From: Saprospiraceae bacterium
GTDB lineage: Bacteria > Bacteroidota > Bacteroidia > Chitinophagales > Saprospiraceae
Reading direction: 5' to 3'
Length of the DNA: 53,815 nucleotides
NCBI GenBank assembly: GCA_017987975.1
Contig: JAGNSQ010000005.1
Location: forward strand, 1 to 53,815
Positions 27,224-36,124 of this stretch are shown in pieces. Within the stretch, counting starts at the first letter, position 1; each line of letters starts with the position of its first letter. The notes under the pieces are model-generated. The model had not been told where the DNA came from and ran no database searches. It worked only from the letters and a program-made list of their open reading frames with translations. The translations under genes were made by a program, and so were the position numbers.

Positions 27224-28288
27224 GTGAGTAATAAAAGTATTTTATTTATTTGTCCCAACCTGGGCAGTGGTGGGAGTGAAAAAATGTTGGTAAAAATCGC
27301 TAACCATTGTTGTCAGATGGGAATGAAATGTGAATTTTTATTGCTGGATAGCAGAAATCAACATTACCAATTGGACAATAAGGTCTTGGTTCATCATTTG
27401 AATCTAAGGTCAATGAAATTTAGCTTTTTGCCCATCATTAAGAAGGTAAGATCCATTAAACCTGATATTGTTTTTTCTACGGTCACAATAATGAATGTTG
27501 TAGTAGTCATCAGTTCATTCTTTTTTCCAAAAGTTAAATTGATCGCAAGAGAATCTTCTATAATATCCATCAATAACCGGTATTCCAATATTGGTTTTTT
27601 TATCGATTGGGCCATAAAGGTTTTATATCGGAGATTTGATTTAATAGTGGCTCAATCCAATGCCATGAAAGAAGATCTTGTTAGGAATTATGCCATTCCT
27701 GAATTCAAAATTGTTCAAATCTACAATCCGGTCGACATCATTCCCGGAGCGGCACCCCGCATAAACCAAAAGAATAAAAAAGTTACATTACTGACGGTTG
27801 GCAATTTGAGGAGAGAAAAGGGCTATGACCGACTCTTAAAAGTGTTGGCAAAACTTGACCTCGATTTTCAGTATTTCATTGTTGGTGAAGGAGCGGAAGA
27901 ACAAAAGTTAAAATCACTTTGTTCTGAGCTTAATCTCGATGAGAAAGTTGTCTTTGTGGGCAAGGTCTCTGAACCTGCACATTATTATAGTATGGCTGAC
28001 TTTTACTTAATAGGCTCCTACTATGAGGGTTTTCCCAATGCTTTGCTGGAAGCTGGCTTGTTTGGACTACCTTCGGTCGCTTTTGATGTGCCCGGGGGTA
28101 TTAAAGAAATTATAACCCATGAAAGTGGTATTGTAGTTCCTGACAATGATTTTGAAAAATATAGAAAAGCTATTTTTGATCTCACCCAAACAGAATGGAA
28201 TAGAGAAGAAATTGCTCTGGGAATTAAAAATAGATTTGATCATCATTTACTTATGGGTAAATACTATAATTTATTATTAAATGTGTAG
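27224..28288 (+). CDS. Family 4 glycosyltransferase
   Basis: 354 residues from a GTG at 27224, directly followed by the typical N-terminus ILFICPNLGSGGSEKMLVKIAN. GT-B fold with the C-terminal donor-binding half containing LLTVGNLRREKGYDRLLKVL, GEGAEEQKLKSL and SYYEGFPNALLEAGLFGLPSVAFDVPGG (the E-x7-E motif). It probably transfers a hexose or HexNAc to the lipid-linked glycan. The stop overlaps the next start by 8 bases. Confidence 0.9.
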   Translation: MSNKSILFICPNLGSGGSEKMLVKIANHCCQMGMKCEFLLLDSRNQHYQLDNKVLVHHLNLRSMKFSFLPIIKKVRSIKPDIVFSTVTIMNVVVVISSFFFPKVKLIARESSIISINNRYSNIGFFIDWAIKVLYRRFDLIVAQSNAMKEDLVRNYAIPEFKIVQIYNPVDIIPGAAPRINQKNKKVTLLTVGNLRREKGYDRLLKVLAKLDLDFQYFIVGEGAEEQKLKSLCSELNLDEKVVFVGKVSEPAHYYSMADFYLIGSYYEGFPNALLEAGLFGLPSVAFDVPGGIKEIITHESGIVVPDNDFEKYRKAIFDLTQTEWNREEIALGIKNRFDHHLLMGKYYNLLLNV

Positions 28289-30203
28289 AATTTCAGGTTT
28301 CTATTACCCAGTATCCAACCATTCAACTGCACAACGATCTGCCATCATTGGCAAGATGACCCAAAGTCTGTCGCACGGCGGCCCCGATGATGAAGGTATT
28401 TATCTTGATCAGCACGTAGCGCTTGGTCATAGAAGACTATCCATAATAGACCTGTCTGCCCTGGGCCATCAACCCTATGAGTGGGATAAGTATGTAATGG
28501 TGTACAACGGAGAAATGTACAACTATGAGGAAGTAAGAATAGAGTTGATCGGAAATGGATATGAATTTATTTCGCATAGTGATACCGAAGTGATCATCAA
28601 AGCCTACCATGAGTGGGGCAATGCCTGTATCCACAAATTTCGAGGTATGTTTGCATTTGCCATCTGGAACAAACTGGATCAAAAAATGCTGTTGTGTCGC
28701 GACAGAATTGGGGTAAAACCACTGTATTGGTATTGGAAAGATGGCCTGTTTATGTTTGGTTCAGAGTTAAAAGCATTTCACCACCATCCTGATTTTTGTA
28801 AGGACATTGATTACGATGCTGTAAACCTCTATATGCAATCTGGTTATATTCGTTCTCCTTTTTCGATTTTTAAATATGTTAAAAAGCTGGAGCCAGGATC
28901 TTATTTGAGTTTGGATCAAAAAGAGGAGCCTCAAATTCAAAAATATTGGAGCATAGATCAAAAAGCTAAATCGACCAGACTATGCGCAGACCCAGATGAT
29001 GTGGTCATCAAAAACACAGAAGATTTATTGACTGAGGCATTTAACCTAAGGATGGTGGCCGATGTACCAGTGGGCGTTTTTTTGAGCGGTGGCATTGATA
29101 GTTCATTGGTAACTGCCCTACTTCAAAAGGACAGAGATCAGCCCATTAATACCTACACCATTGGTTTTGAAGACAAGGTTTACGATGAATCTCATCATGC
29201 TGCCGATGTTGCCAAGGCCTTGGGTACGCATCACCATAGCTTTATCTGTAACATAAGTGAATTTGAGCGTATTACAGAATCATTGTCTGATATCTATGAC
29301 GAACCATTTGGTGATAGTTCTGGCATACCTACAACCCTCGTTTCAGAAGAGGCTCGAAAACATGTAACCGTTGTCCTCTCCGCAGATGCCGGTGATGAAT
29401 TATTTTCAGGATATGAAAGGTATTTGATTGCCAATAAATATTACGATAAAATCAGGAAAGTACCTTATGCCTTAAGAGAAATGGCTGCCGGAATGGCAGG
29501 CTTGGTTTCTCCGGCCATGGCTGCATCTGTTTTACCAAAAGTGCCGGGTTTTGGAGATGTCAAACACCTTGAGATCCGGTATCCCAAAATGGTGAGAGCT
29601 CTGAAAAGTAAATCCAGGCTTGATTTTTTAAGTCTGGTTACCTCTAGTATTACTTCTGAAGCACTGCAAGAGCTGATGGACTCAGGGCCGGTACCCATTT
29701 TTGAAATGCCAACGGTACTGCCACATGAGCAATATCTTTCCATGTTTACGGTGGCGGATGCCACGTCCTATTTGGAGGGTGATATAATGACCAAGGTCGA
29801 CCGAGCTACCATGTCAGTTGCATTGGAAGCAAGAGAACCATTTTTGGACCATAAAGTTATAGAGTACGCTTTGTCGTTACCCAATAAATTTAAAATAAGA
29901 GACCATCAGTCTAAGTGGGTATTGCGACAAATTTTGTATCAATATGTACCATCATCTGCCATCGACAGAAGAAAACAAGGCTTTGGCATTCCCTTTATTC
30001 AGTGGCTAAGCACACTTTATATCAATGAAGTGAGAGACATGGCTGGTGACAATGTCTTTCTAGAGCACTTTAAATTGAATGCGGATTTTGTAAAAAAAGA
30101 AACGGGCTTGTTTTTGGAAGGAAAGACCGGGATGCTGGAACACGGTACCTTATGGTATCTATTTGTATTGTATCGTTGGTATAAGCGGTGGATCAGAGCA
30201 TAA
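28281..30203 (+). CDS. asnB: Asparagine synthase (glutamine-hydrolysing) type amidotransferase
   Basis: 640 residues. The N-terminal class II glutamine amidotransferase domain starts with the nucleophile Cys2 (MCRISGFYYP) and has GHRRLSIIDLS and YNGEMYNYEEVR. The C-terminal synthetase domain has the ATP-pyrophosphatase loop SGGIDSSLVTALL and the SADAGDELFSGYERY segment. Such genes are common in polysaccharide clusters, where members amidate uronic acids (as WbpS does in Pseudomonas) instead of making asparagine. With GalNAcA and ManNAc3NAcA-type sugars predicted here, uronamide formation is a plausible role. This role is inferred. Confidence 0.88.
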   Translation: MCRISGFYYPVSNHSTAQRSAIIGKMTQSLSHGGPDDEGIYLDQHVALGHRRLSIIDLSALGHQPYEWDKYVMVYNGEMYNYEEVRIELIGNGYEFISHSDTEVIIKAYHEWGNACIHKFRGMFAFAIWNKLDQKMLLCRDRIGVKPLYWYWKDGLFMFGSELKAFHHHPDFCKDIDYDAVNLYMQSGYIRSPFSIFKYVKKLEPGSYLSLDQKEEPQIQKYWSIDQKAKSTRLCADPDDVVIKNTEDLLTEAFNLRMVADVPVGVFLSGGIDSSLVTALLQKDRDQPINTYTIGFEDKVYDESHHAADVAKALGTHHHSFICNISEFERITESLSDIYDEPFGDSSGIPTTLVSEEARKHVTVVLSADAGDELFSGYERYLIANKYYDKIRKVPYALREMAAGMAGLVSPAMAASVLPKVPGFGDVKHLEIRYPKMVRALKSKSRLDFLSLVTSSITSEALQELMDSGPVPIFEMPTVLPHEQYLSMFTVADATSYLEGDIMTKVDRATMSVALEAREPFLDHKVIEYALSLPNKFKIRDHQSKWVLRQILYQYVPSSAIDRRKQGFGIPFIQWLSTLYINEVRDMAGDNVFLEHFKLNADFVKKETGLFLEGKTGMLEHGTLWYLFVLYRWYKRWIRA

Positions 30204-31351
30204 TCAATAAAAGAATTGGTTTGGTGGCCAATACGGCCTGGAACTTGTTTCATTTTAGAGCTGAATTGATGAGCCAACTCAAGGAGGATGGCAACCAGCT
30301 ATTTTGTATAGCACCTGCAGATGGAAACGAGAACAAACTTGAGCCTTATTGCCACCGGTTTGTAGCGCTGGAAAAGTTGCAAAGAAAAGGTACCAGTGCA
30401 AAAACCGATCTGGCCCTCTATCATGAATTGGTGGATATTTTTAAAGAGCTTCAGTTGGATCTGGTTTTGTGTTATACCGTTAAACCCAATATATACGGTA
30501 CCCTTGCCGCCCATAGACTCAACATACCCACGGTTAACACCATAACAGGGCTGGGTTTTGCTTTTTTGGAAAACAGACTTATCAATAAAATAGTAGTAAG
30601 ACTGTACAAATACGCATTGCAAAAATCTGCCAGAGTAATTTTCCAAAACAAGGATGACCGACATTTATTTATTAAAAAAGGCTTGGTCAAAGCTGGTCGG
30701 ACTACCCTTGTCAGAGGATCGGGAATCAATACCGATTTTTTTAATCCATCTAAAAATGTTATCAGAGGTGACGAAAATATCAGATTCCTTTTTGTGGGTA
30801 GATTGTTATATGACAAAGGAGTGATGGAGTTGCTTCATGGATTTACAGAGGCGACTGCAACAGTCAATAATATACAGCTTCATCTCGTCGGTGATACTGA
30901 CTCAGGTAACCCTGCCTCCGTAAAAGAGTCCGACCTACAACCATTCAGGACGAGAACCGATATCACTTTTCATGGTTATCAGGAAAATGTTATTCCCTTC
31001 CTGGCTCCTGCAGATGTTGTCATATTACCTTCTTATAGGGAAGGATTACCAAGAGTCATACTCGAAGGCATGAGCATGGGAAAGCCCGTGATCACTACCA
31101 ATGTGCCCGGCTGTAAAGAAATGGTGGTAAAGGAACAAAACGGCATTTTGGTGGATGTAAAATCATCACACGCCATTGCTGCAGCAATACAAAAAATGGC
31201 CTTGCTGAAAGAAGAAGAAAGAAATCAAATGGGGGCATGGGCCAGACAAGAAGTATTAAAAAAATACTCCTCTGAAGCAGTTATCCAATCGTATTACCTG
31301 ATCTTGCATGATATTTTTTCTGGTCAGCGGGGTATCAAAAAGATAAACTAG
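30188..31351 (+). CDS. Family 4 glycosyltransferase (CapM/PglA-like)
   Basis: 387 residues from a GTG overlapping the end of asnB by 16 bases. The N-terminus GLVANTAWNLFHFRAELM, then the conserved CYTVKPNIYGTLAAHRLNIP and NTITGLGFAF, are characteristic of the CapM/PglA GT4 subgroup that often adds the second sugar to a lipid-linked HexNAc. The donor half has FLFVGRLLYDKGVMEL and LPSYREGLPRVILEGMSMGKPVI. It is likely cytoplasmic-face associated. This is the last glycosyltransferase of the locus. Confidence 0.9.
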   Translation: MDQSIINKRIGLVANTAWNLFHFRAELMSQLKEDGNQLFCIAPADGNENKLEPYCHRFVALEKLQRKGTSAKTDLALYHELVDIFKELQLDLVLCYTVKPNIYGTLAAHRLNIPTVNTITGLGFAFLENRLINKIVVRLYKYALQKSARVIFQNKDDRHLFIKKGLVKAGRTTLVRGSGINTDFFNPSKNVIRGDENIRFLFVGRLLYDKGVMELLHGFTEATATVNNIQLHLVGDTDSGNPASVKESDLQPFRTRTDITFHGYQENVIPFLAPADVVILPSYREGLPRVILEGMSMGKPVITTNVPGCKEMVVKEQNGILVDVKSSHAIAAAIQKMALLKEEERNQMGAWARQEVLKKYSSEAVIQSYYLILHDIFSGQRGIKKIN

Positions 31352-31369
31352 ATGATCATATAGAAGAAT

Positions 31370-32437
31370 ATGAGTATTCAAAGAATTTCACATTTTTATG
31401 CATGGAATGCGGACCTCGTTCTGGATGTGCGTTCACCATCAGAATACAATCATGCCCATATCCCGGGTGCACTCAATCTACCTTTGTTTACAGATGAAGA
31501 AAGAAGTGTGGTGGGTACCTTGTACAAACAAAACAGCAGACAAGAGGCCATAAAAACGGGTTTGACCTATTTTGGACCCAGGATGAAAGAAATGGTGCTG
31601 ACCGTTGAAAAGTGGCTGAGGCAAAAATTTGAGCTGAATGATGAAGTGGAATTGATACCATCAGACTACACCTTAGTAGTGCATTGCTGGAGAGGAGGAA
31701 TGAGAAGTGGGGGAGTAGCCTGGTTGCTCGATTTGTACGGATTTAAAGTCCAGGTTCTGGAAGGTGGTTACAAAGCATTCAGAAACTGGGTGCTGGGCAT
31801 TTTTCAAAAACCACATGATCTCAACATCATAGCAGGAAATACAGGTGCCGCTAAAACAAGGGTACTGCATGCACTCAGCGTTAAGGGTAGGTGTGTTATT
31901 GATCTGGAATCACTTGCTGCTCATAAGGGTTCCGCCTTTGGTAACATAGGTATGCCCGAACAACCGGGGCAGGAAATGTTTGAGAATTTGTTAGCCTTTG
32001 AATTGGCAAAATGGGATGGAAAAACAATCTGGCTGGAAGACGAGAGCATTAGAATCGGACAAGTCAACTTACCCAAAGAATTTTGGATCCTTATGCAAAA
32101 ATCAATCCATTATGTACTCCATGTACCCTTTGAAAAAAGATTGGAATATACAGTAGAAGAGTATGGAAAGTTGCCCTTAGAAAAAATGATTAATGCCATT
32201 GTGCGGATTAAAAAAAGACTGGGAGGGCTTGAAGCTGGAAACGCCATTAATGCTTTGATCGAAGACAGAGTGGCTGATGCCTTTTCCATACTGCTCAGAT
32301 ATTACGACAAGTGGTATCAAAAGGCTTTGGATCAAAAGAGCTTATCGGCAGATCAATTAATCGTCATACCCTGTTTTGATACAGACCCGGAAACCAATGC
32401 AACATTGGTAATTGCTTTAACAAAAAATACACCATAA
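31370..32437 (+). CDS. selU: tRNA 2-selenouridine synthase
   Basis: 355 residues, the family length. The N-terminal rhodanese domain has LDVRSPSEYNHAHIPGALNLP and the catalytic C106 in HCWRGGMRSGG. The C-terminal P-loop ATPase-like domain has a Walker A at 156-163, GNTGAAKT, in which the usual Gly before Lys is Ala. SelU replaces the sulfur of 2-thiouridine at wobble position 34 of Lys, Glu and Gln tRNAs with selenium from selenophosphate, through a geranylated intermediate. It is followed after 4 bases by selD, the donor enzyme, so the two form a functional pair. Confidence 0.92.
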   Translation: MSIQRISHFYAWNADLVLDVRSPSEYNHAHIPGALNLPLFTDEERSVVGTLYKQNSRQEAIKTGLTYFGPRMKEMVLTVEKWLRQKFELNDEVELIPSDYTLVVHCWRGGMRSGGVAWLLDLYGFKVQVLEGGYKAFRNWVLGIFQKPHDLNIIAGNTGAAKTRVLHALSVKGRCVIDLESLAAHKGSAFGNIGMPEQPGQEMFENLLAFELAKWDGKTIWLEDESIRIGQVNLPKEFWILMQKSIHYVLHVPFEKRLEYTVEEYGKLPLEKMINAIVRIKKRLGGLEAGNAINALIEDRVADAFSILLRYYDKWYQKALDQKSLSADQLIVIPCFDTDPETNATLVIALTKNTP

Positions 32438-32441
32438 TAAA

Positions 32442-33497
32442 ATGTCAATAAAATTAACCCAATACTCTCATGGTGCCGGATGTGGCTGTAAAATTGCCCC
32501 TAACGTGCTGGAAGAGATCATTGGTACCAGCATTGTAATGCCGGATAATGCCCGACTTCTGGTTGGTAATCACAGCAAAGATGATGCAGCAGCCTATGAT
32601 TTGGGCAATGGCCAGGCCCTTATTTCAACCACAGACTTTTTTATGCCCATTGTAGACGATCCTTACGAATTTGGTCGTATTGCATCCGCCAATGCCATCA
32701 GTGACGTTTATGCAATGGGAGGAAGGCCCGTATTGGCCATTGCTATCCTGGGCTGGCCCATTAGTGTTTTATCAACAGAAGTTGCCAGAAAAGTCATCGA
32801 AGGCGCCCAGAGCATGTGCATTGAAGCGGGTATTCCATTGGCCGGTGGACATAGCATTGATGCCCCTGAACCCATATTTGGACTGGCCGTTTCTGGATTG
32901 GCCGACATTCAATCACTAAAACAAAACAACACAGCAAAAAATGGAGATTTGCTCTATCTCACAAAGCCATTGGGTGTTGGAATTTTGACAACTTCAGAAA
33001 AAAAAGGCATACTCAAAATCGAACATACCGGGATAGCAGCAAGACAAATGATGCAGCTCAATAAAGTAGGTGAGGACCTTGGCAAAGTTAATGGGGTGAA
33101 TGCAATGACCGATGTTACAGGTTTTGGTCTGTTGGGGCATTTGGTTGAAATGTGTGAAGGCAGTGGTTTATCTGCACAAGTGAGCTTCCAAAAAGTACCT
33201 AAGATTATTCCCGGGCTGCAGGATTATTTAGATCAAAAATCGATACCAGGTGGCACTGGAAGAAATATGAAGGCATATGGATCTAAAGTAAGTTTTGATA
33301 CAGTTGAAAATCCCGTTCTTGCAGAGCACATTCTGGCAGACCCACAGACCAGTGGTGGCTTGTTGATTGCAGTGGCACCGGCCCATCGAGAAGAGGTTGA
33401 AGCCATCCTTCACAAGAATGGTTTGTCTGCTTTTTCTCAGCCAATTGGAAATATCCATCCCATCCGTAAGCAAGGAATTTTTGTAGAAGTGATTTAA
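32442..33497 (+). CDS. selD: Selenide, water dikinase (selenophosphate synthase)
   Basis: 351 residues. The N-terminal active-site loop SHGAGCGCK contains C14 and K17, matching C17 and K20 of E. coli SelD, so this is a cysteine and not a selenocysteine form. Further signatures are TTDFFMPIVDDPYEFGRIAS, ANAISDVYAMGG and the ATP-binding TDVTGFGLLGHL. The enzyme makes selenophosphate from selenide and ATP. No selA or selB gene was seen in the window, and the only selenophosphate user here is selU. Confidence 0.95.
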   Translation: MSIKLTQYSHGAGCGCKIAPNVLEEIIGTSIVMPDNARLLVGNHSKDDAAAYDLGNGQALISTTDFFMPIVDDPYEFGRIASANAISDVYAMGGRPVLAIAILGWPISVLSTEVARKVIEGAQSMCIEAGIPLAGGHSIDAPEPIFGLAVSGLADIQSLKQNNTAKNGDLLYLTKPLGVGILTTSEKKGILKIEHTGIAARQMMQLNKVGEDLGKVNGVNAMTDVTGFGLLGHLVEMCEGSGLSAQVSFQKVPKIIPGLQDYLDQKSIPGGTGRNMKAYGSKVSFDTVENPVLAEHILADPQTSGGLLIAVAPAHREEVEAILHKNGLSAFSQPIGNIHPIRKQGIFVEVI

Positions 33498-33514
33498 ATT
33501 ATGCGTTGCAAAAA

Positions 33515-34624
33515 ATGGAAGACAGCAAAAAAAACTATCTAATCGACATCATAGCAGGAGCCAGGCCCAATTTTATGAAAATAGCTGCCATCATTCATGC
33601 CTTGCATGAATACAATAAGGCACATGAGCGTAAACTCAATTATCGTTTGATTCATACCGGTCAGCACTATGATCCCATTATGAGCGGTCGATTTTTTGAG
33701 CAGCTTTCAATTCCTGAGCCCCATATCAACTTTGGTGTAGGTTCAGGGTCACAGGCCTATCAAACCGGGCAAATAATGATGGCATATGAAAATGCGATTG
33801 CAGAAGTAAAACCCAACCTATGTGTGGTGGTGGGCGATGTAACTTCTACAATGGCCTGCACCCTTGTAGCCAAAAAGGCTAATATCAAGGTTGCTCATGT
33901 GGAGGGTGGGATTCGTTCAGGGGATATGTCTATGCCTGAAGAAATCAACCGGATAGTGACCGATAGTATATCTGATTATTTTTTTACGACCTCCAAAGAA
34001 GCTGGCAAAAACTTAGCGCAACAGGGCATGAAGGAGAATCAGATCTTTTTTGTGGGCAATACCATGATAGACACCCTGCTAACACAACTTCCTAACTTGC
34101 AAAAGCCTGATTTTTTTGAAAAATTGGAATTGAGTATTAAACCTTATTTGGTTTTGACCTTACACAGACCCTCTAATGTTGACGATCCAAAAAATCTCTC
34201 TAAGTTGTTAACTTTGTTATCTGCTCATTCAGCAGGACATACTTTGGTCTTTCCGATGCACCCACGTACCCAAAAAATATTTGATGGCCTGGATCAAAAA
34301 TTTGACAACCTCTTTGTTACCCAGCCCATGGACTACCTCTCCTTTATTTATCTTGTTAAAAATGCAAAAGGTATCGTCACAGATTCTGGAGGTGTTACCG
34401 AAGAATCAACCCTTTTGGATGTGCCATGTATGACTTTGAGAAACAGCACTGAGCGGCCGGAAACCGTAAGTATAGGCACCAATGAAATGGTAGGGAATGA
34501 AGAAGAAAAAATACGCTTTTATCTTCACAAAATGACCGCGGGCACCTGGAAAAAAAGCGGCATTCCAGAACTTTGGGATGGAAATTCAGGTAAAAGAATT
34601 GTAAACTGTATAGCTCAATTTTAG
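33515..34624 (+). CDS. wecB: UDP-N-acetylglucosamine 2-epimerase (WecB-like, non-hydrolysing)
   Basis: 369 residues from the ATG at 33515 (a TTG three codons earlier is possible). Characteristic motifs are IIAGARPNFMK, HTGQHYDPIMSGRFF, VVVGDVTSTMAC, HVEGGIRSGDMSMPEEINR and TDSGGVTEESTLL. It would convert UDP-GlcNAc to UDP-ManNAc. It is a divergent paralogue of the protein at 11172 and is separated from the main pathway by the selenium genes. It may provide ManNAc for the same or another glycan. Substrate specificity is inferred. Confidence 0.9.
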   Translation: MEDSKKNYLIDIIAGARPNFMKIAAIIHALHEYNKAHERKLNYRLIHTGQHYDPIMSGRFFEQLSIPEPHINFGVGSGSQAYQTGQIMMAYENAIAEVKPNLCVVVGDVTSTMACTLVAKKANIKVAHVEGGIRSGDMSMPEEINRIVTDSISDYFFTTSKEAGKNLAQQGMKENQIFFVGNTMIDTLLTQLPNLQKPDFFEKLELSIKPYLVLTLHRPSNVDDPKNLSKLLTLLSAHSAGHTLVFPMHPRTQKIFDGLDQKFDNLFVTQPMDYLSFIYLVKNAKGIVTDSGGVTEESTLLDVPCMTLRNSTERPETVSIGTNEMVGNEEEKIRFYLHKMTAGTWKKSGIPELWDGNSGKRIVNCIAQF

Positions 34625-34637
34625 AAAATATATTTAA

Positions 34638-35336
34638 ATGAAAATTGGAATAAAATTATTTTTGGTTTTAATAGTTTGGATCAATATGCAGGACAACACA
34701 AATGCACAGGTAAATGCCATTCAATTTGCTCAGCTCGATGTTTATCAAAATAATAATATCAGTGTCAAAAATGGTGAGAGACCCAAAGCAGTATTTTTTG
34801 GCAACAGCATCACGGAAGGATTTGTCAATGCATTGCCCGATTTTTTTGAGATCAATCATTTTATTGGAAGAGGAATTAGCGGACAAACAACCGCCCAGGG
34901 GCTTCTAAGATTTAGAAAAGATGTACTGGAACTGAATCCAGAAGTAGTGATTATTAATTTGGGCACAAATGATGTGGCTGAAAATTCAGGTACGTATGAT
35001 GAAGGATTTACCCTTGGAAATATCACTTCTATGGTGGAACTGGCGCGGACAAATAATATCCGGGTCATAGTCGCTTCTGTATTACCTGCAGCCCATATTT
35101 ACTGGAGACCAACCGTTGAAAATCCTGCAGATAAAATAGTTTCGCTCAACCAATCATTACGTATGATGGCCGAACAATATGGAGTAGTTTATCTGGATTA
35201 TCATACACCTCTAAAAAATGAGGTAAATGGTCTTGACAAAGAAATGGCAGCAGACGGTGTACACCCAACAGAAAAGTGTTTTAAAATAATGGCTGATCTT
35301 GCAGAAAAAGCCATACAAAGGGCCATTTCCAAATGA
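34638..35336 (+). CDS. Secreted SGNH/GDSL family hydrolase
   Basis: 232 residues with a signal peptide (IKLFLVLIVWINM, end near residue 24). The SGNH blocks are visible: S57 in FFGNSITEG, glycines in GRGISGQT near 78-84, N111 in NLGTNDV, and the D206-x-x-H209 pair in DGVHPT. Members are esterases or acetylxylan-type deacetylases acting on lipids or carbohydrates. Next to the epimerase and ThuA genes, a carbohydrate acetyl-esterase is the likely role. The stop is coupled to the next gene (ATGA). Confidence 0.88.
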   Translation: MKIGIKLFLVLIVWINMQDNTNAQVNAIQFAQLDVYQNNNISVKNGERPKAVFFGNSITEGFVNALPDFFEINHFIGRGISGQTTAQGLLRFRKDVLELNPEVVIINLGTNDVAENSGTYDEGFTLGNITSMVELARTNNIRVIVASVLPAAHIYWRPTVENPADKIVSLNQSLRMMAEQYGVVYLDYHTPLKNEVNGLDKEMAADGVHPTEKCFKIMADLAEKAIQRAISK

Positions 35337-36124
35337 AAATAAATTCCATCACGCCGCTTTATTTTTTTGTGCTTTTCCTTTTTGTTAGCCACGGAATGAA
35401 ATCACAAAAGCAGTTTAATGTTTTGCTATTCAGCAGAACACAGGGTTGGCACCATGAATCCATCAAAGATGGTGTCGACGCGTTTTACCAATTGGGTCAA
35501 CGTCATTTTTTTAATGTGGAATGGCAAGAGAATCCGAATTGGTTTAACGATGAAAAATTGAAACAGTACGATGTAATTGTTTTCCTCAATACAACCGGCG
35601 ATATTTTGAATGACGCACAACAACAAGCAATGGAGCGATTTATTCAATCTGGTAAAGGTTTTGTGGGCATCCACAGTGCATCAGATACTGAATACGATTG
35701 GGCATGGTACAACCGGCTTGTGGGCAGAATGTTTGTGACCCATCCAGAAATACAAACAGCACAATTGCATCCATTGTACAGAAAATTTCCCGGCATGTCT
35801 GGTTTTAGGTCTCCCCACTTATTTACGGATGAATGGTATGTACTAACGCCAGAAAAACAGAAAGGCCTAAAGTACTTGCTGGAGATAGATGAAAAGTCAT
35901 ACAACGCAGGAAAACCAAACAAAGAATATCCAGGAGGGGGCATGGATGGGTTTCATCCCATTTCCTGGTACCATGAATACGATGGGGGTCGTTCGTTTTA
36001 TACCGCTATGGGCCATCTACCTGCCGTTTACAGCGATCCTTTTTTCCTGGAGCACATCTACGGTGGACTCTTTTGGGCCGCAACCGGCAAAGGAATAATA
36101 ACAGAAAGTAAACACAATGAGTAG
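35333..36124 (+). CDS. ThuA-like glutamine-amidotransferase-fold protein, exported
   Basis: 263 residues. A hydrophobic N-terminal signal (PLYFFVLFLFVSHGMKS) precedes the ThuA domain: FNVLLFSRTQGWHHESI, YDVIVFLNTTGDIL, GKGFVGIHSASDTEYDWAWYNRLVG, and the C-terminal PISWYHEYDGGRSFYTAMGH. ThuA proteins are linked with trehalose and other sugar utilisation; their exact reaction is not settled. The start overlaps the GDSL gene and the end overlaps the mutarotase by 8 bases. Confidence 0.88.
   Translation: MKINSITPLYFFVLFLFVSHGMKSQKQFNVLLFSRTQGWHHESIKDGVDAFYQLGQRHFFNVEWQENPNWFNDEKLKQYDVIVFLNTTGDILNDAQQQAMERFIQSGKGFVGIHSASDTEYDWAWYNRLVGRMFVTHPEIQTAQLHPLYRKFPGMSGFRSPHLFTDEWYVLTPEKQKGLKYLLEIDEKSYNAGKPNKEYPGGGMDGFHPISWYHEYDGGRSFYTAMGHLPAVYSDPFFLEHIYGGLFWAATGKGIITESKHNE

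Noticed and set aside
32442..32500. Possible selenocysteine codon in selD
   Set aside because: The active-site positions are TGT/TGC cysteine codons; no in-frame TGA is present.
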